62,074 bases of DNA, taken from Cymbomonas tetramitiformis (lineage: Eukaryota > Chlorophyta > Pyramimonadophyceae > Pyramimonadales > Pyramimonadaceae). The notes beneath the pieces are model-generated. The model was not told where the DNA came from, made no database searches, and worked only from the letters and a program-made list of their open reading frames with translations. Below are positions 11,783 through 22,347 of this stretch, in pieces. The stretch is taken from NCBI GenBank assembly GCA_001247695.2, contig LGRX02027684.1, forward strand, positions 1-62,074, in the 5' to 3' direction. A program made the position numbers and the translations under genes. How positions within the stretch are numbered: position 1 is the first letter of the stretch; the number at the start of each line of letters is the position of its first letter.

Positions 11783-12090
11783 CACTTCTTAGTACCGACA
11801 CTTCAATTCCGACAATCGACCTCCTTGCCTTCGCAAAGGTCACCCCTAGTACCGACATTTTCTTAGTACCGACATTTCAGCGCACTTTTTTGTGCGTTAC
11901 CACTCAGATGGTCCGACAATATTTTTTTTTAGTCCGACATCTTCTTAGTACCGACATTTTCCGACAATTTACTGCCGACATTGACCGCCTTGCCTTCGCA
12001 CCGGTCACCCCCGACATCCCGACATTTTTAGTACCGGCATCTACCGACATCTAGCGCACTTTTGCGTGCGTAACCGACAATTACCGACAC
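11783..12090 (+). repeat. Short dispersed AGTACCGACA-type repeats
   Basis: The internal part of the outer LTR element contains around ten spaced copies of TTAGTACCGACA or CCGACAT, with a duplicated CTTGCCTTCGCA..GGTCACCCC segment. The role is unknown. Confidence 0.6.
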
Positions 12091-12254
12091 TCTGGCCAGC
12101 AGCGCCTCTGCTGCCGGAAGATTGGCTTATCGTACGGCAGTTTTGACATTACCACCGTGTTCCTCGTCGAAATCTACCCCAATTTGACTTTTTCATTGTT
12201 GGAAATTGTTAAATTTACGAAAAGTTACGTTTTCCCTTGGAAACCCAAACTCCT

Positions 12255-12509
12255 TACCGGAATATCCTAGTTCACTAGATATCAGAGGGTCCCGAACTGT
12301 GTGGATAAACTGTGATAAGATAATAAACCCTAAGCTAGATATACCCGGAACGGTCTCACAACGGTCTCGGATACTAGCCTACCTGTGACACAGCGTGTGT
12401 CACAGCACGAACCTATAGATCAGTCAGCGGTCCAGTGTTGGTCCTAGGGGTCTGTCATAGGGGCCTGCACCGGGACTCCCAGTCAGGGCTGCCTATACAG
12501 ATTCCAGCA
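12255..12509 (-). repeat. 3' LTR of gag-only element copy 1
   Basis: 255 bp and, by eye, identical to 15531-15785. It contains the palindromic GTGACACAGCGTGTGTCAC and a repeated ACGGTCTC motif. In the second element (31319-31574) the LTR is related but diverged. Confidence 0.9.
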
Positions 12510-12829
12510 CACCACCCCAGCACTGTGGGTGGTGACTGTCTAGGAGAGTCAGAATGTTAAGATAAGTTAGGGTAGGAGCTAGGGTGACAAACCTAACTGC
12601 TAATTCAACTGTGCAATTCTGATACACAAATTGAAACCCTCTAGCCGGCACAAGTGCAGAAACATACAGGCATACAGGTCCTGCTAAACTACTGAAAGGC
12701 ACGGTGCCAGCAAGTCAGATTAACGGATATAAGGAGTCAAAGTAAAAGCCAATTGAAGACCATGTTGAGGTCAAAGCACACCTCAGCACACCACCAGAAG
12801 GTGGTGCACCGCCAGAACCAGAAATAAAA
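12510..12829 (-). other. 3' untranslated region of gag-only element copy 1
   Basis: Non-coding DNA between the gag stop and the polypurine-like tract. It is clearly related to 28321-28586 in copy 2 (for example CTGTGCAATTCTGATACACA), so it is a conserved part of the element. Confidence 0.7.
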
Positions 12830-15377
12830 CTACTCGGGGTCAAAGATCAGAGGAGCACCGTCACCACATTGATCACCGCAGCAGCCCGCAGCACTGCCCT
12901 CCAGCGGGTCAGCCGGCAGTAGCACTGCCGCAGCACCCAGGGAGTGCAGCACCGCATCCAGTGTGACGGGGTCCAGCTCGGAGATACCAGAGTAGATGCA
13001 CAAGTCCCCCCTGCACAGCACAGGCTGCGGAGCAGCCTGACCCGATACCTGCACAGATCCGACGTCATTGGCCGCCGTGTAGGCGGCGGTCCCCACTCCC
13101 ATGATAGAAATCAAGAGAATAAAGGAGAGCATAAAAGGCATTCCCCACAAGCCAGCGTGGGCAGGGAATCCCCACGGAGGCTTTCCACAGCCGTAGCTGC
13201 GGGGAGCACCGGCATGCCAGTCACCCAGAGCACCACCAGAGCTAGGTGCCTGGGTCGCAGGTGTAGATGAGAGATTTGCCGAGACGTCTGAAGCCCGTGG
13301 CTTTACCGTGAATGTGCCGTCGGCAAGGTCTTCATAGTCGTCGGTGTTGTAACCCGTGAGATCAACCGTTTCGACGGCGGCGTGGTTCACGGTCTGAACG
13401 AACCCAGCGAACTCACCGTCCGCGTCCGCTGTGGTGGTCACCCGCGCCGATTGAAGTGGCGCGGGCTTCACATCTTCCTCCCTGCGAGACAGGCATAGCA
13501 GGGGCCGGCACGGCGGATGCCGATGCCGCCGCACCACCTGCCGGAACCTGCTCCTCCGGTGTGGCCACCGCTGCGGCGGGTACGCACACCAGAGCCGAAG
13601 CCCCCTGTCCGATGCTGGCAGGAGGCGGGAAAGATGCGTGAGTGTAATGCACCTGCGGGTTGGCCGCGGAGTGAACCTCCGCGGCAAGATCGTCGAGACG
13701 GCGGAGAATGTCATCTCCCTCGGAAGCCGGCTGCTGCTCCACGGTGAAGCCGTAGGCGGACACGTCGATGCCGCCCACCGCTCCCGCACAAAGCACCGCG
13801 GGTGGCCCGTACTCGGCTGCCGCACGTGCAAAGGACTCCGCCCCGTCGTCTGCCGCCTGCTGGAACAATGCACACATGGCGAGCGCGTGCACCCCCTCCG
13901 CGTCCTCCTCGTCGATGGGAACGCAGAATGCCGCGGCAGAGGTGGGCGGGTGTTGGCGCCCGCCCAACGGGCAGTCGCGGTAGAAGTGATACGCCTCACC
14001 TTTGCCCGCCTTCTTGCACCTACCGCAGAACGGCTTCGCCCGCTGATCGTCGCGGTCGAATCCCACCGGTGGGGCCTTGTGGGTCCCCACACGGAATCCT
14101 CGCGGCTGCTGCCCCCGCTGCTGTTGCTGCCGCTGCTGCACCCGCTCCCGCTGTTGACGCACAACCGGAGCGGCTTCACCTTGCTGCCGCTGAACGAGCT
14201 CCTTGAGCTCCGTGATCTTCTGGAGAAGGGCGTCGTACTCGCTGCTGGAAAGGTGTGCGGAGACGCCATCCGCGCCCGTAGCCACCTTCCCCCCGCCCGT
14301 CTGCGCCCAAGCCTGGTAAATCTCCACAACCATGGAACGGAGCGAAACCAGTGACACATGAGCCAAGTCAGCGGTCATGGGATAGCGGACCTTCACCGCA
14401 GCGTAGAAGGTCGGGTCGAGCCGGGTGTAGAGGCTCAACTTCCTCGTGGCCTCGGTCGGTGTCCAGTCAGAAGCCCGGTTATCCCGCACTAAACGTTGTT
14501 CCTTAGCCAAGATCGGCTGCGGGTCAACGTTCGCGGGATAACGCAACGCGGCGTGCTCCTCCTGCTGCGACTCTCGTAGCGCCACCGGAACACAACCCTT
14601 GATGATGTCGACAAGGGCTCGCCGTCCATCTCGGTCAGCCGAAGAATCGGTACCAGTCAGCCAGACGAACGCGTTGCTGTGCTTCTCAACCACCAGGGCA
14701 AGGACGTCGTAGAGAAGCCCATTCACTTTGTTGACCACGGGTGCCAGAGGGTCGTCGAGGTCAAAGGTACACAGTTCCAGCCCGGCCGACTGAAACTCCG
14801 TACGCAGCTGCACCACCAGGTCGGACAGAAGGCCAGCGTCGTCCGTACCGCGAAAATGGTGTTTCTTGTCACCAAGAATATCCTCACGGATACTCTTGGC
14901 CCAAGCCCGATGGAGTCGCGCTTTGTAGATTTCGTCGACGAGCTTGGACTGCTCCTGCAGGTAACGCCTGACGGCCACGTCCTCGTCCACGTTCGATGCA
15001 GGGTTGGGTGTAGGAACAAAAGGCGTAGCTGCCGTCGGTGTGTTCCGCACCCCGTCGATCAACCTCAAAGAGGCATCGATGTCACTGTCCCTCGTGAGGG
15101 ACTTCTTGGATCTTGTCGTCATTCCCATCTCTAGAAAAGCCTGAGGGGAGGCGGTACGCTGCAGCACGTTTGGGTAGGGCCGCGGAGAAAATGCGACGTC
15201 ACGGACACGGAACGAGCGGTCGGGCCATGCTAGCGAGGGGCGAAGGAAGATGTCGTCGAAGTCAAAGGTGCCAAGGTCACCAGCCCAAAATACGGCAGCA
15301 GGCAGGATCAGAGCGAGCAGAAAACCGTGAATAATGAACATTGCGACGACGAAACCCAATCCAAGCCGGCACCCCAT
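12830..15377 (-). pseudogene. Gag-like protein with membrane segments, frameshifted
   Basis: One frame runs from 15377 to 13413 and the C-terminal part continues in another frame to 12830. Compared with the intact copy at 28587-31166, one extra base lies near 13490 after APAMPVSQ. Features in order are an N-terminal hydrophobic helix (about residues 8-30), a conserved helical capsid-like region containing RAWAKSIREDILG and FRGTDD, a Gln-rich stretch, a zinc-knuckle-like CGRCKKAGKGEAYHFYRDC (CX2CX9HX4C), a low-complexity Ala/Pro region, and a second hydrophobic helix (FMLSFILLISIMG) near the C-terminus. The membrane helices are unusual for Gag. The frameshift suggests this copy makes a truncated product, unless it is an assembly error. 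Confidence 0.75.
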
Positions 15378-15530
15378 AGCTGCGGCTCAAAGTCGCTCAC
15401 CGCAAGCCGCTCATCTCATAATTCTCCACAAATGCCCAAACGCGCTAACGCGCACCACCTCTCCGAGCGGCCGTTTAGCCAATCATGGCCAAACTAGCAA
15501 GTGGAATAAAGCGTGGATGGGGCCACGACC

Positions 15531-15785
15531 TACCGGAATATCCTAGTTCACTAGATATCAGAGGGTCCCGAACTGTGTGGATAAACTGTGATAAGATAAT
15601 AAACCCTAAGCTAGATATACCCGGAACGGTCTCACAACGGTCTCGGATACTAGCCTACCTGTGACACAGCGTGTGTCACAGCACGAACCTATAGATCAGT
15701 CAGCGGTCCAGTGTTGGTCCTAGGGGTCTGTCATAGGGGCCTGCACCGGGACTCCCAGTCAGGGCTGCCTATACAGATTCCAGCA
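15531..15785 (-). repeat. 5' LTR of gag-only element copy 1
   Basis: 255 bp, matching 12255-12509. The sequence just downstream in sense, GGTCGTGGCCCC, is shared with the second element and may be the primer-binding site, though I do not recognise the tRNA. Confidence 0.9.
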
Positions 15786-15790
15786 CTCCT

Positions 15791-16451
15791 TATCTTGCAG
15801 ATTTTACAGCCGCAGCTGCATGGCTTCTTTGCGGCAGCGTGCGCGCATGGGCGCGCTGAGATCGGCGCTTGAACTCCTTCGAAGGCAACAATTTACCGCT
15901 GGTTGCAGTATGGTGGTGCTTGGTGTTGCTTGTGCACCAAGCAACAACATCGACACTAGCGTTTCCAACGACATCGACAACGAGAGCTCTTACTGTGACG
16001 ACTCCGACTCTCCGCGTTTTTCACCGTTTACACCTACATCTTGTGCGCCCCCTGGTTGCCATCTGGTGGTGGCTGGTGGTGCCGCCGCACCCCCCCCACC
16101 TTGCCCTAACGTTGGTTTTGCCTTGGGGTTGGAGAATTGCGCGCTGTCTCGCCGCATTTTTCACACTCGCCCCCCTTGCAACGGCACACTTGCTCTGGTG
16201 GTGCCCGGCCGTTTTTGGCTTTGGCATCGCACAGGCATTGGTTGAGCGTTGGCTACTTGGCGCTCGACACCTTTCACCATCGGGAATGACGCCGCCACCG
16301 CCTGGGACCTGCCCAAACCCTAGATTGAGACCCTCAATTGGCACATCACGAGTTAGCTAGTAACTAGGGAACATTACATTTCTCCTAGCCGCCTGCCCGG
16401 GAGTACCGGCTGGCCCTGCAGTGCACCTCCCACCTTCGGGGTGAGGTGGTG
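15791..16451 (+). other. Right internal part of the outer LTR element
   Basis: GC-rich DNA with overlapping ORFs in several frames (for example 15820-16245) and no recognisable domain. The ORFs are probably chance open frames. A GGGGTGAGGTGG run lies at its end next to the right LTR. Confidence 0.4.
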
Positions 16452-16703
16452 TCATGGGAACACTGACTTTCACCCCCCATAAGGGGGGAGGTCTGTGGTG
16501 CCCTGTGTCACCCCTCGCCTGCTCGGATGTCACTTGCAGTGCCTGCTGTTTGCTCCGCTCGTGTGTCACGGTCCGTCCGCCAGCTTAAACTCAATTATCT
16601 TTCAGTTTAATGCGACTTTAGCCGAACCGAGAAACCCTACCTCACTGCCTTCACATTTTACAGTGCAAGCATATATATTATCACATTATCTGCTTTCACA
16701 TCA
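16452..16703. repeat. Right 252-bp LTR of the outer element
   Basis: Matches 11457-11708 and is followed by the AGCGG target duplication and the continuation of the disrupted gag. Confidence 0.88.
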
Positions 16704-16968
16704 AGCGGAAGTATCCTACACGGGAATCTCAACTTCAGGAATTGGTAGAGCAACAGGTTGCTTTTATGAGAAGTATGGCAGAGTCAATTAAGGTGTTGAG
16801 TGTTGAGAAGAAGAAAGAGCCTGTGAAATCAACTGATCATGAAGAAGTTGAGTCAGGTGTAATGAGCCCTGCCAACGCACAAAAGACAATTCAGTGTGTA
16901 GTGAAGTTATTAGGTACAACGAAGTACATGGGAACAGAGAGGAATCAGTACGAATATTGGGTTCAATT

Positions 16969-17214
16969 TAACTCTTATGCTGGAATGACATTTGGACTTC
17001 CTACGGTATGGTTGGCTACACCGTCGCTTTGTCGAGTCCATATGAAAACATATGTGTGCGTGATTGCAACCAAGTTCTTCTTGGCATCGTTAGGCACAAT
17101 TTGAGATATTGAAAGCCTTGATAGGGGGTGTCTAGGGGTCTAAATATGCGTTTTTTGAGGTAAATCGATCGAATTAAAATCCCATTTTCGGGGATCATTC
17201 CAGCATAGGAGTTA
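16969..17214. mobile_element. 246-bp segment bounded by inverted repeats (MITE candidate)
   Basis: TAACTCTTATGCTGGAATGA at the left is matched by its reverse complement, with one mismatch, at the right (17195-17214). The segment interrupts the gag frame. If the element proper starts TGCTGGAATGA, it is flanked by TA on both sides, as in Tc1/mariner-type insertions, but removing it does not cleanly restore a frame. Classification is therefore tentative. Confidence 0.5.
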
Positions 17215-17509
17215 GACATAGTTCGAGTCAACAGTCTCGTTTTACCCTGAGCTGCTTGAACTGGTGCGTGACTATCAAGTGTCAAATAATGCAGATATCA
17301 GAGGATTGAACTTGTTCACACCTAAATCGGGAGGATATAGTAAATCGACTGCAGAGGAAAAGCTTTCATCACGGGCAGGAGATAAGCCTTCATCGCGGGC
17401 AGAGGAGGGAGATAACGACGCGGAGAACGACGAGTTCTTTTAAGACGGCGCCAACTTCATTAGTGTGCTTGGTTCTGCTAGTGTGGTTAGTACAATTTTG
17501 TCAGCAATT

Positions 17510-17790
17510 CGGGGTATATTGCTTACCGTGGCGGGCCGGCCCGGGGCCGTAGCTCACCATCCCACTCCGGGCGTAATGCGGGCCGATGGGATGTGTGGCT
17601 GCGGGCCGTGACGTTTAATATGAAAATAGCAAAATTTATGCAAAATTATGCGATTTTTGAAGTATTACCATACTTAAAATTAAAATTTCGGGCAAAATGC
17701 GGGCAAATTTGGAGATTGGCCGTATTGACCGGAAGCGGCCCAGTGGTTTTGCCGGTTGCGGGCCGTAAGGGGGGAAAGCAATACGCCCTG
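17510..17790. mobile_element. hAT-type MITE, 281 bp, TSD CAGCAATT
   Basis: The 8-bp duplication CAGCAATT (17502-17509 and 17791-17798) flanks a 281-bp segment. Its ends are imperfect inverted repeats (CGGGGTATATTGCTTACC against CAGGGCGTATTGCTTTCC). GC-rich arms with GGCCGGCCCGGGGCCGT enclose an AT-rich core with ACTTAAAATTAAAATTT. It interrupts the gag between AGT..TCAGCAATT and CTGAAGCAAG, and removing it with one TSD copy restores the frame. A related copy lies at 31801-32081. Confidence 0.85.
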
Positions 17791-18619
17791 CAGCAATTCT
17801 GAAGCAAGTAACAGCCGGGGACGCCTTTGACGTCGTACGCCGGTGTGGCAATGGCGGTTTGGAGGCTTTCAGGAAACTGAGGTGCAGGGTGGAGCCGCAG
17901 TTGTTTGGCCAACTCGCGGGCTCAATGAAGAGGTTGTGCAAGCTGACCGTGAACGTGTTGTGTCGCCGTGAATGAGGACCCGGTGAAGCAGTTGGGTTAT
18001 TTTGGTGACGTAATGAGTTCTGTGGCCAACTACGGGGGTGCGAGGCTTGATCCTACAATTGTGGAGGTGCTTGTGAGAGCAATGGCAGTTGATGCTATGC
18101 CTGTGGAGTATTCGCAGGTTGTCGCGGATATCAGCAAGGAACGACGTCCTTCCTTTGATATGCTCGTACAGAGGGCTGAGTATTTTCTTTGTGAACGTGG
18201 TGCAGCAATCTCTGGTTCCTTCATAGGGTATAGTGGGGGCTACTGTGGACGAGGAGACGGTTGTTGTGGCGAAAGCTCTGGTTGCGGACAGAAGAAGGCA
18301 GAGCGAGGAGAAGAAGGTTAATGACGGAAAGAAACTGATATGTCCTACGTGCTCTTGTGTTCATTCTGCTGAGAAGTGCTGGATAGTGAACCCGGCGGGT
18401 ATGGAGGAGTTCATCAAGCTTAATCCTGCTAAGGAGAATTATTATAATTTCCGCGGTGCGTGGAAATTATGCGCGGAGACTCAAGAAAATCGCGGCGAAG
18501 AAGATACCTGACGCAACAGCAACAACGGTGGCGGAGGCGACTTCATCGAGTTCACATCTGGAATTCGGCGTTCAGTTCTGAATGCGTAATCGACTGTTCC
18601 CCGTTCCCCCCCGTTGCGG

Positions 18620-18835
18620 TGTCGCAAACGCGTGCATATGATGGTACAAACATTCTCGGAATCGAACGAACTTGACACTCGCGACTGGTCATAAGTATCA
18701 TTAATATTCACTGGTGCCGGTGACTGATCGAGCAATTCTCAACACAGCATAAGATCGTAGAGCTACAAAAATTTTAAAATTCTGATACCCTGATATCGAA
18801 CGCTGAACTCTTACATGCAAGCCCAGATTCCAACA
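18620..18835 (-). repeat. LTR copy, 216 bp (Ty3/methyltransferase family)
   Basis: In - sense it starts TGTTGGAATCTGGGCTTG and ends CGCGTTTGCGACA, with TG..CA termini. It matches 19362-19581 apart from a short AT-repeat length difference and a few bases. It abuts the end of the gag pseudogene. No target duplication was found around it, so it may be a solo LTR or the end of a rearranged copy. Confidence 0.7.
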
Positions 18836-19361
18836 TGAAAAAGTATGAAAACAGCAGTAAAATGTATCCGTCAAAATTGATATTATATCACAAAATACGA
18901 ATTATTGTGTACAAAAGCTGTGAGCAGAACTGTCTTAGCACTCTAGCACTGGCACGCGAACAGCCACCTAGTACTTGCGAAGGCAAAACAATAATGAGTC
19001 CACTAGCCTGACCTCCGGTCAGAGTCTACTTATATCTCAATGCTCTGTCACATTTCCCAAAACTGTAACGGGTTCTAGCCCTTAAATCTTCATCTGGCCA
19101 ATGGAAAGTCATTATTCCATGCCAGCTCTAACAATGTTACCGTTCACCGCATTCTGACTGACACGTCAGCGGCAAAGGAGTCACTGCCATCTTCGTCTTA
19201 TCATTCCCTGGTCACTTGATGGTGACCATATCTTCTCTGACAAGTCTGCATCTCACAGATGGTCATCTTCGTAAAGCCTGTCATGCTGTCACCACTGTCA
19301 TGCGTGTCACCAGCTGAACAAACCCGGCGCGGTACCATGAGAAGCCGGCGTTTGTTACAGC
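18836..19361. other. Spacer between two LTR copies, no gene seen
   Basis: 526 bp, moderately AT-rich, with no convincing ORF. It could be the internal remnant of a deleted LTR element or unrelated host DNA. Confidence 0.5.
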
Positions 19362-19581
19362 TGTCGCAAACGCGTGCATATATATGATGGTACAAACATT
19401 CTCGGAATCGAACGAACTTGACACTCGCGACTGGTCATAAGTATCATTAATATTCACTGGTGCCGGTGACTGATCGAGCAATTCTCAACACAGCATAAGA
19501 TCGTAGAGCTACAAAATTTTTAAAATTCTGATACCCTGATATCGAACGCTGAACTCTTACATGCAAGCCCAGATTCCAACA
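19362..19581 (-). repeat. Probable 3' LTR of the Ty3/methyltransferase element
   Basis: 220 bp with TG..CA ends in - sense. A polypurine-like CAGATGGGGGA (complement of 19582-19592) lies directly next to it on the side of the pol gene, as expected for a 3' LTR of an element on the - strand. Confidence 0.75.
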
Positions 19582-19618
19582 TCCCCCATCTGTAGCTGCT
19601 GCGTGCAGTAGCACAGAC

Positions 19619-20485
19619 TCAAATGTGGGCTTGTTCAGCATACTGGGTCGTATCACCATCTGCCATGAACTTGCCCAAACTGAAAGTGAACATACCAATG
19701 CCTTCACCTTCTCCGCCCTGTAACATTCTGGCTCTGACCAGCGGATTCTTGAACACCAAGACCCACATACACCTGCGGCCAATAGGTCCATGTTCCAGAT
19801 GCCCAATCACATGCAAGCGTCCTGTCTGACTCAATCGTCTGAAGTACGCAGCCCTGCTCTCGGTCATGTCTGTTAAATAATAAGATGGAACGTGGACACA
19901 TGCCACCACACGACTGGCCATTACTGCCAACGGAAACGCGATATCCAGCGCTGCGAACCAAGGCGAAGTCACCACTGCGTCACAGACACCATACTTCTCC
20001 TTCCATATGCGATAGTTACCCGGCTGAAGTGCGTCATGCGCCTCAGACCAACCCAACTGAGAGTTCCAGTCATTGTTCATGAATCTCAACTGCGGCCATT
20101 GCTCTACCATCACCTCACTGATGACCCCAGTGCCTGCCCACGGGTCCCACACGCCATCGACGGACTTCCAGTCCACCTCTGTCGCCAAACGCCTCACCTC
20201 AGAGGGCACTGTGATAACCAGTTCAAGCCCCCACTGCAGCGCGCTAGCTTCTCTCACCTGAGCCTTAGTCATGTGTCTCAGCTCTCCTCGTCTTTCAACT
20301 TCTTCTTCAGCCAACGCAGGCATAAGAGGTGCATCCCTCAGATGCCTTGCCATGGCCTTCTGTTCCCGATATTTCTTGCTCAGCACCGTGCGATGCCCCT
20401 CATTCCAATGCCCTGGCATGAAGATCTGCACAGCCTCAGAGAGCTTGTCCTGTCTTCCCCAATCAATCTGATCTGGCATGCCCAA
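19619..20485 (-). CDS. Amino-methyltransferase-like domain at the end of a Ty3 pol
   Basis: Read from 20485 (TTG; LGMPDQIDWG), this 288-residue frame follows the integrase with a 23-bp overlap and a one-base frame change. It shows the hallmarks of an S-adenosylmethionine-dependent amino-methyltransferase. A glycine-rich motif I, DPWAGTG, lies at residues 114-120 and is followed by an acidic NND near 137-139. A motif-IV-like TSPWF lies at 173-177, in the position of the (N/D/S)PP(Y/F/W) catalytic motif of N6-adenine and N4-cytosine enzymes. Hydrophobic beta-strands flank both motifs. Cytosine-C5 methyltransferase motifs (PCQ, ENV) are absent. It ends 38 bp before the LTR, so the domain is the C-terminus of the polyprotein. 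Substrate and activity are unknown. Confidence 0.7.
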   Translation of the reverse strand: MGMPDQIDWGRQDKLSEAVQIFMPGHWNEGHRTVLSKKYREQKAMARHLRDAPLMPALAEEEVERRGELRHMTKAQVREASALQWGLELVITVPSEVRRLATEVDWKSVDGVWDPWAGTGVISEVMVEQWPQLRFMNNDWNSQLGWSEAHDALQPGNYRIWKEKYGVCDAVVTSPWFAALDIAFPLAVMASRVVACVHVPSYYLTDMTESRAAYFRRLSQTGRLHVIGHLEHGPIGRRCMWVLVFKNPLVRARMLQGGEGEGIGMFTFSLGKFMADGDTTQYAEQAHI

Positions 20486-21767
20486 GCTTCAGAATGGCAG
20501 ATTTGGTCGCGACTTCCATGCCGCTGCGAGGCTTCTGCCTGATGTAGACGAAATCGCCCACCTTAAACTGGTGTGGACTAGGCTCATAGCCCCCACCTCT
20601 TCTCCCTTCATAATGTAATGTATCACGATGCTGTGCGACCTCCAGGCTGCAACCAGCGTGTACCATCAATCGCCTCACCACCTGTGCTCTCTGGTGGAGG
20701 TCCTTGACTCTGGCATCCTTCTCATCTTCGACCTCAGCACCAAAATCCATGCTGGGCGCCCGTTTCAAATCAGGCGGCACTACTGCCTCTTGAGCGAACA
20801 ACATGGTGAACGGCGCAACCCCCGTGGACTCCTGGCGTGCTGCATTATAGCTCAGCACTAGTGGCCAGAGCTGCTCATCCCACTCATAATCGAGACCCTT
20901 CTCCAGGGCAAGCTTCTTAAAGCAGAACTTCATCGTGCGTACCACTCTCTCGGTCAGCCCGTTGCCTTCTGGTGAGTCTGGCGAGGTGACTCGCCGGTCG
21001 ATCAGGCAGTCTCTGCATAGCTGCTTGAACTCGCCTTCAAACTCCTTTCCTCCATCCACCAAGCATTCTGCCGGCGCACCAAACACAGCCAGTACATGAC
21101 TGCGAAATGCCGCTGCGATGGTGCTCGCCTCCTTATCAGGAATGGGTACGCAGATTATGAACCTGGTATAGTGCTCGGTCATGATGAGCACTCGGTTGTT
21201 GCCAGACTTGGTCTCTCTCCTCGAAGGCCATGCCAAATCCAGCGACCAGCGATACATGAACGACACGATCTCAAGGGGGGATAAACATGCCTCCTCTCTC
21301 GCATAATGAGTCTTCACACGCTGACAGGTCTCACACTGGGTGACCACAGCCTCCACGTCTTTCTTCAGATCGGCCCACCAATGGCGCTGCCACAAAAGAT
21401 GCTGCGTACGTCTTATGCCCCAATGTCCAGTTCTGGAGTGGTATTCCTTTACCAACGCGAGACGGTCAGCAGGCTTAGGTATTCTCACCTCCTTGCCTGA
21501 CATGGTGACCATGTAGATCTCGTCCGTGGCCTCGTCCCATCGATGTCGTGCTGCTCGCCTCCTTACTCGGCGAACTTCCTCTTCTGGCAACCTCACTCTA
21601 CCATTGGACTTCAACCATCTAAGGCACCATGCATCATCGTGTACGTCTCGATGCTTGTCACGGTCTGACTGCTGCTCAGCCACGCTGGCCATCAGGTCCT
21701 CAAATCTGGTGGTACACGCCAACCTGGGGAGCCTCATCTCTGACTCTTTGGCAGGCGGACTCCAGCA
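20463..21767 (-). pseudogene. Ty3/gypsy-type integrase (5'-truncated pol)
   Basis: The frame shows the integrase HHCC zinc finger (His111, His116, Cys146, Cys149, counting from 21770). The DDE catalytic core has Asp178 (SLDLAW), Asp239 (CLVDGGKEF) and Glu268 (SPEGNGLTE). A C-terminal DNA-binding region ends near FVYIRQKPRSG. Everything upstream (protease, reverse transcriptase, RNase H) is missing because a CACTA transposon end abuts at 21768, and the first codons of the open frame come from that transposon. The frame ends just after the methyltransferase frame begins. The pair was probably one polyprotein. Confidence 0.9.
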
Positions 21768-22130
21768 CACTGAGAAATAAACGTGGTAAAATGGTGGTAA
21801 AATGTGGTAAACTGGTGGTAAATTGTGGTAAATTGGTGTTTTACCACCATTACACTAATAGTGGCGATATAAATCCCGTGGGTAATTTCCTATTGGTAAC
21901 GTGGCACTTTTCTAACACGATTTTACCACATTTACTTATAGCGCGGTAATTATATATTATTGTTTACCATTGCTGTATATAATTTACCATGGTACCCCCC
22001 TACGACCGGTAAATTGACCCCCAATGGTAAAATTACCACATATGACCGGTAAATTGACCCCCAATGGTAAAATTACCACATATTACCGGTAAATTTACCA
22101 CGGTATGACCACGGTTGGACACGTGGCAGG
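21768..22130. repeat. CACTA left terminus with subterminal repeats
   Basis: Multiple GTGGTAAA/TGGTAAA copies occur on both strands. A 41-bp direct repeat containing GACCGGTAAATTGACCCCCA lies at 22012-22090. The right terminus (28130-28317) has the complementary TTTACCAC motifs. These are the expected transposase-binding subterminal repeats. Confidence 0.7.
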
Positions 22131-22347
22131 CATGATGCACTGTGATACGGACACGTGTGCAAGATTAGTGCACGTGGCAATCAGGCATGGAATGTTACAT
22201 AATTGTTACCAGATATGCTAGGTAGGTAAGTATGTGGCTTGGCAAGTCCCGGCCCCGTCCTGGGTTTTGCAAGTAAGGTCACACTAGAAGCAATGCGAAG
22301 GAGAAAGGAAGGAAGGACGCATGCTGCTGGTTTCTAGCTTGCCGTTG

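Larger units (their letters stand above)
12255..15785 (-). mobile_element. Gag-only LTR element (TR-GAG type), copy 1, TSD CTCCT
   Basis: Apparently identical 255-bp LTRs lie at 12255-12509 and 15531-15785. In the sense (-) orientation they start TGCTGGAATCTG and end TTCCGGTA, and CTCCT flanks them at 12250-12254 and 15786-15790. A G-rich polypurine-like GCTGGGGTGGT precedes the 3' LTR. The interior carries one long Gag-like ORF and no reverse transcriptase or integrase, matching the non-autonomous TR-GAG class. The identical LTRs imply a recent insertion. It lies inside the outer 252-bp-LTR element. Confidence 0.88.
11457..16703. mobile_element. LTR element with 252-bp LTRs, inserted in gag, TSD AGCGG
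   Basis: Near-identical 252-bp direct repeats at 11457-11708 and 16452-16703 (starting TCATGGGAACACTG, ending TTTCACATCA) are flanked by AGCGG at 11452-11456 and 16704-16708. Removing the element restores the host gag frame, which confirms the insertion. Its own internal DNA (11709-12254 plus 15791-16451, about 1.2 kb) encodes nothing I recognise, so it is a small non-autonomous LTR element. A G-rich run just before the right repeat could be a polypurine tract, suggesting + orientation, but the ends are not the canonical TG..CA. Confidence 0.85.
11430..18580 (+). pseudogene. LTR-retrotransposon gag broken by nested insertions
   Basis: The first nine codons (11430-11456, MADAGVSER) run in frame into 16709 (KYPTRESQLQELVEQQ) once the nested element and its AGCGG duplication are removed. 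The reading continues with interruptions. An inverted-repeat segment occupies 16969-17214. FYPELLELVRDYQ and SRAEEGDNDAENDEFF follow, with a TAA at 17441. A hAT MITE at 17510-17790 splits FISVLGSASVVSTILSAI from LKQVTAGDAFDVV. Then come GLEAFRKLRC, a helical capsid-like stretch (17968-18260), and a zinc knuckle CPTCSCVHSAEKC (CX2CX3HX4C) near 18340 in a shifted frame. The GLEAFRKL..EP pattern and knuckle are typical of Gag. It ends where an LTR begins at 18620. Confidence 0.75.
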
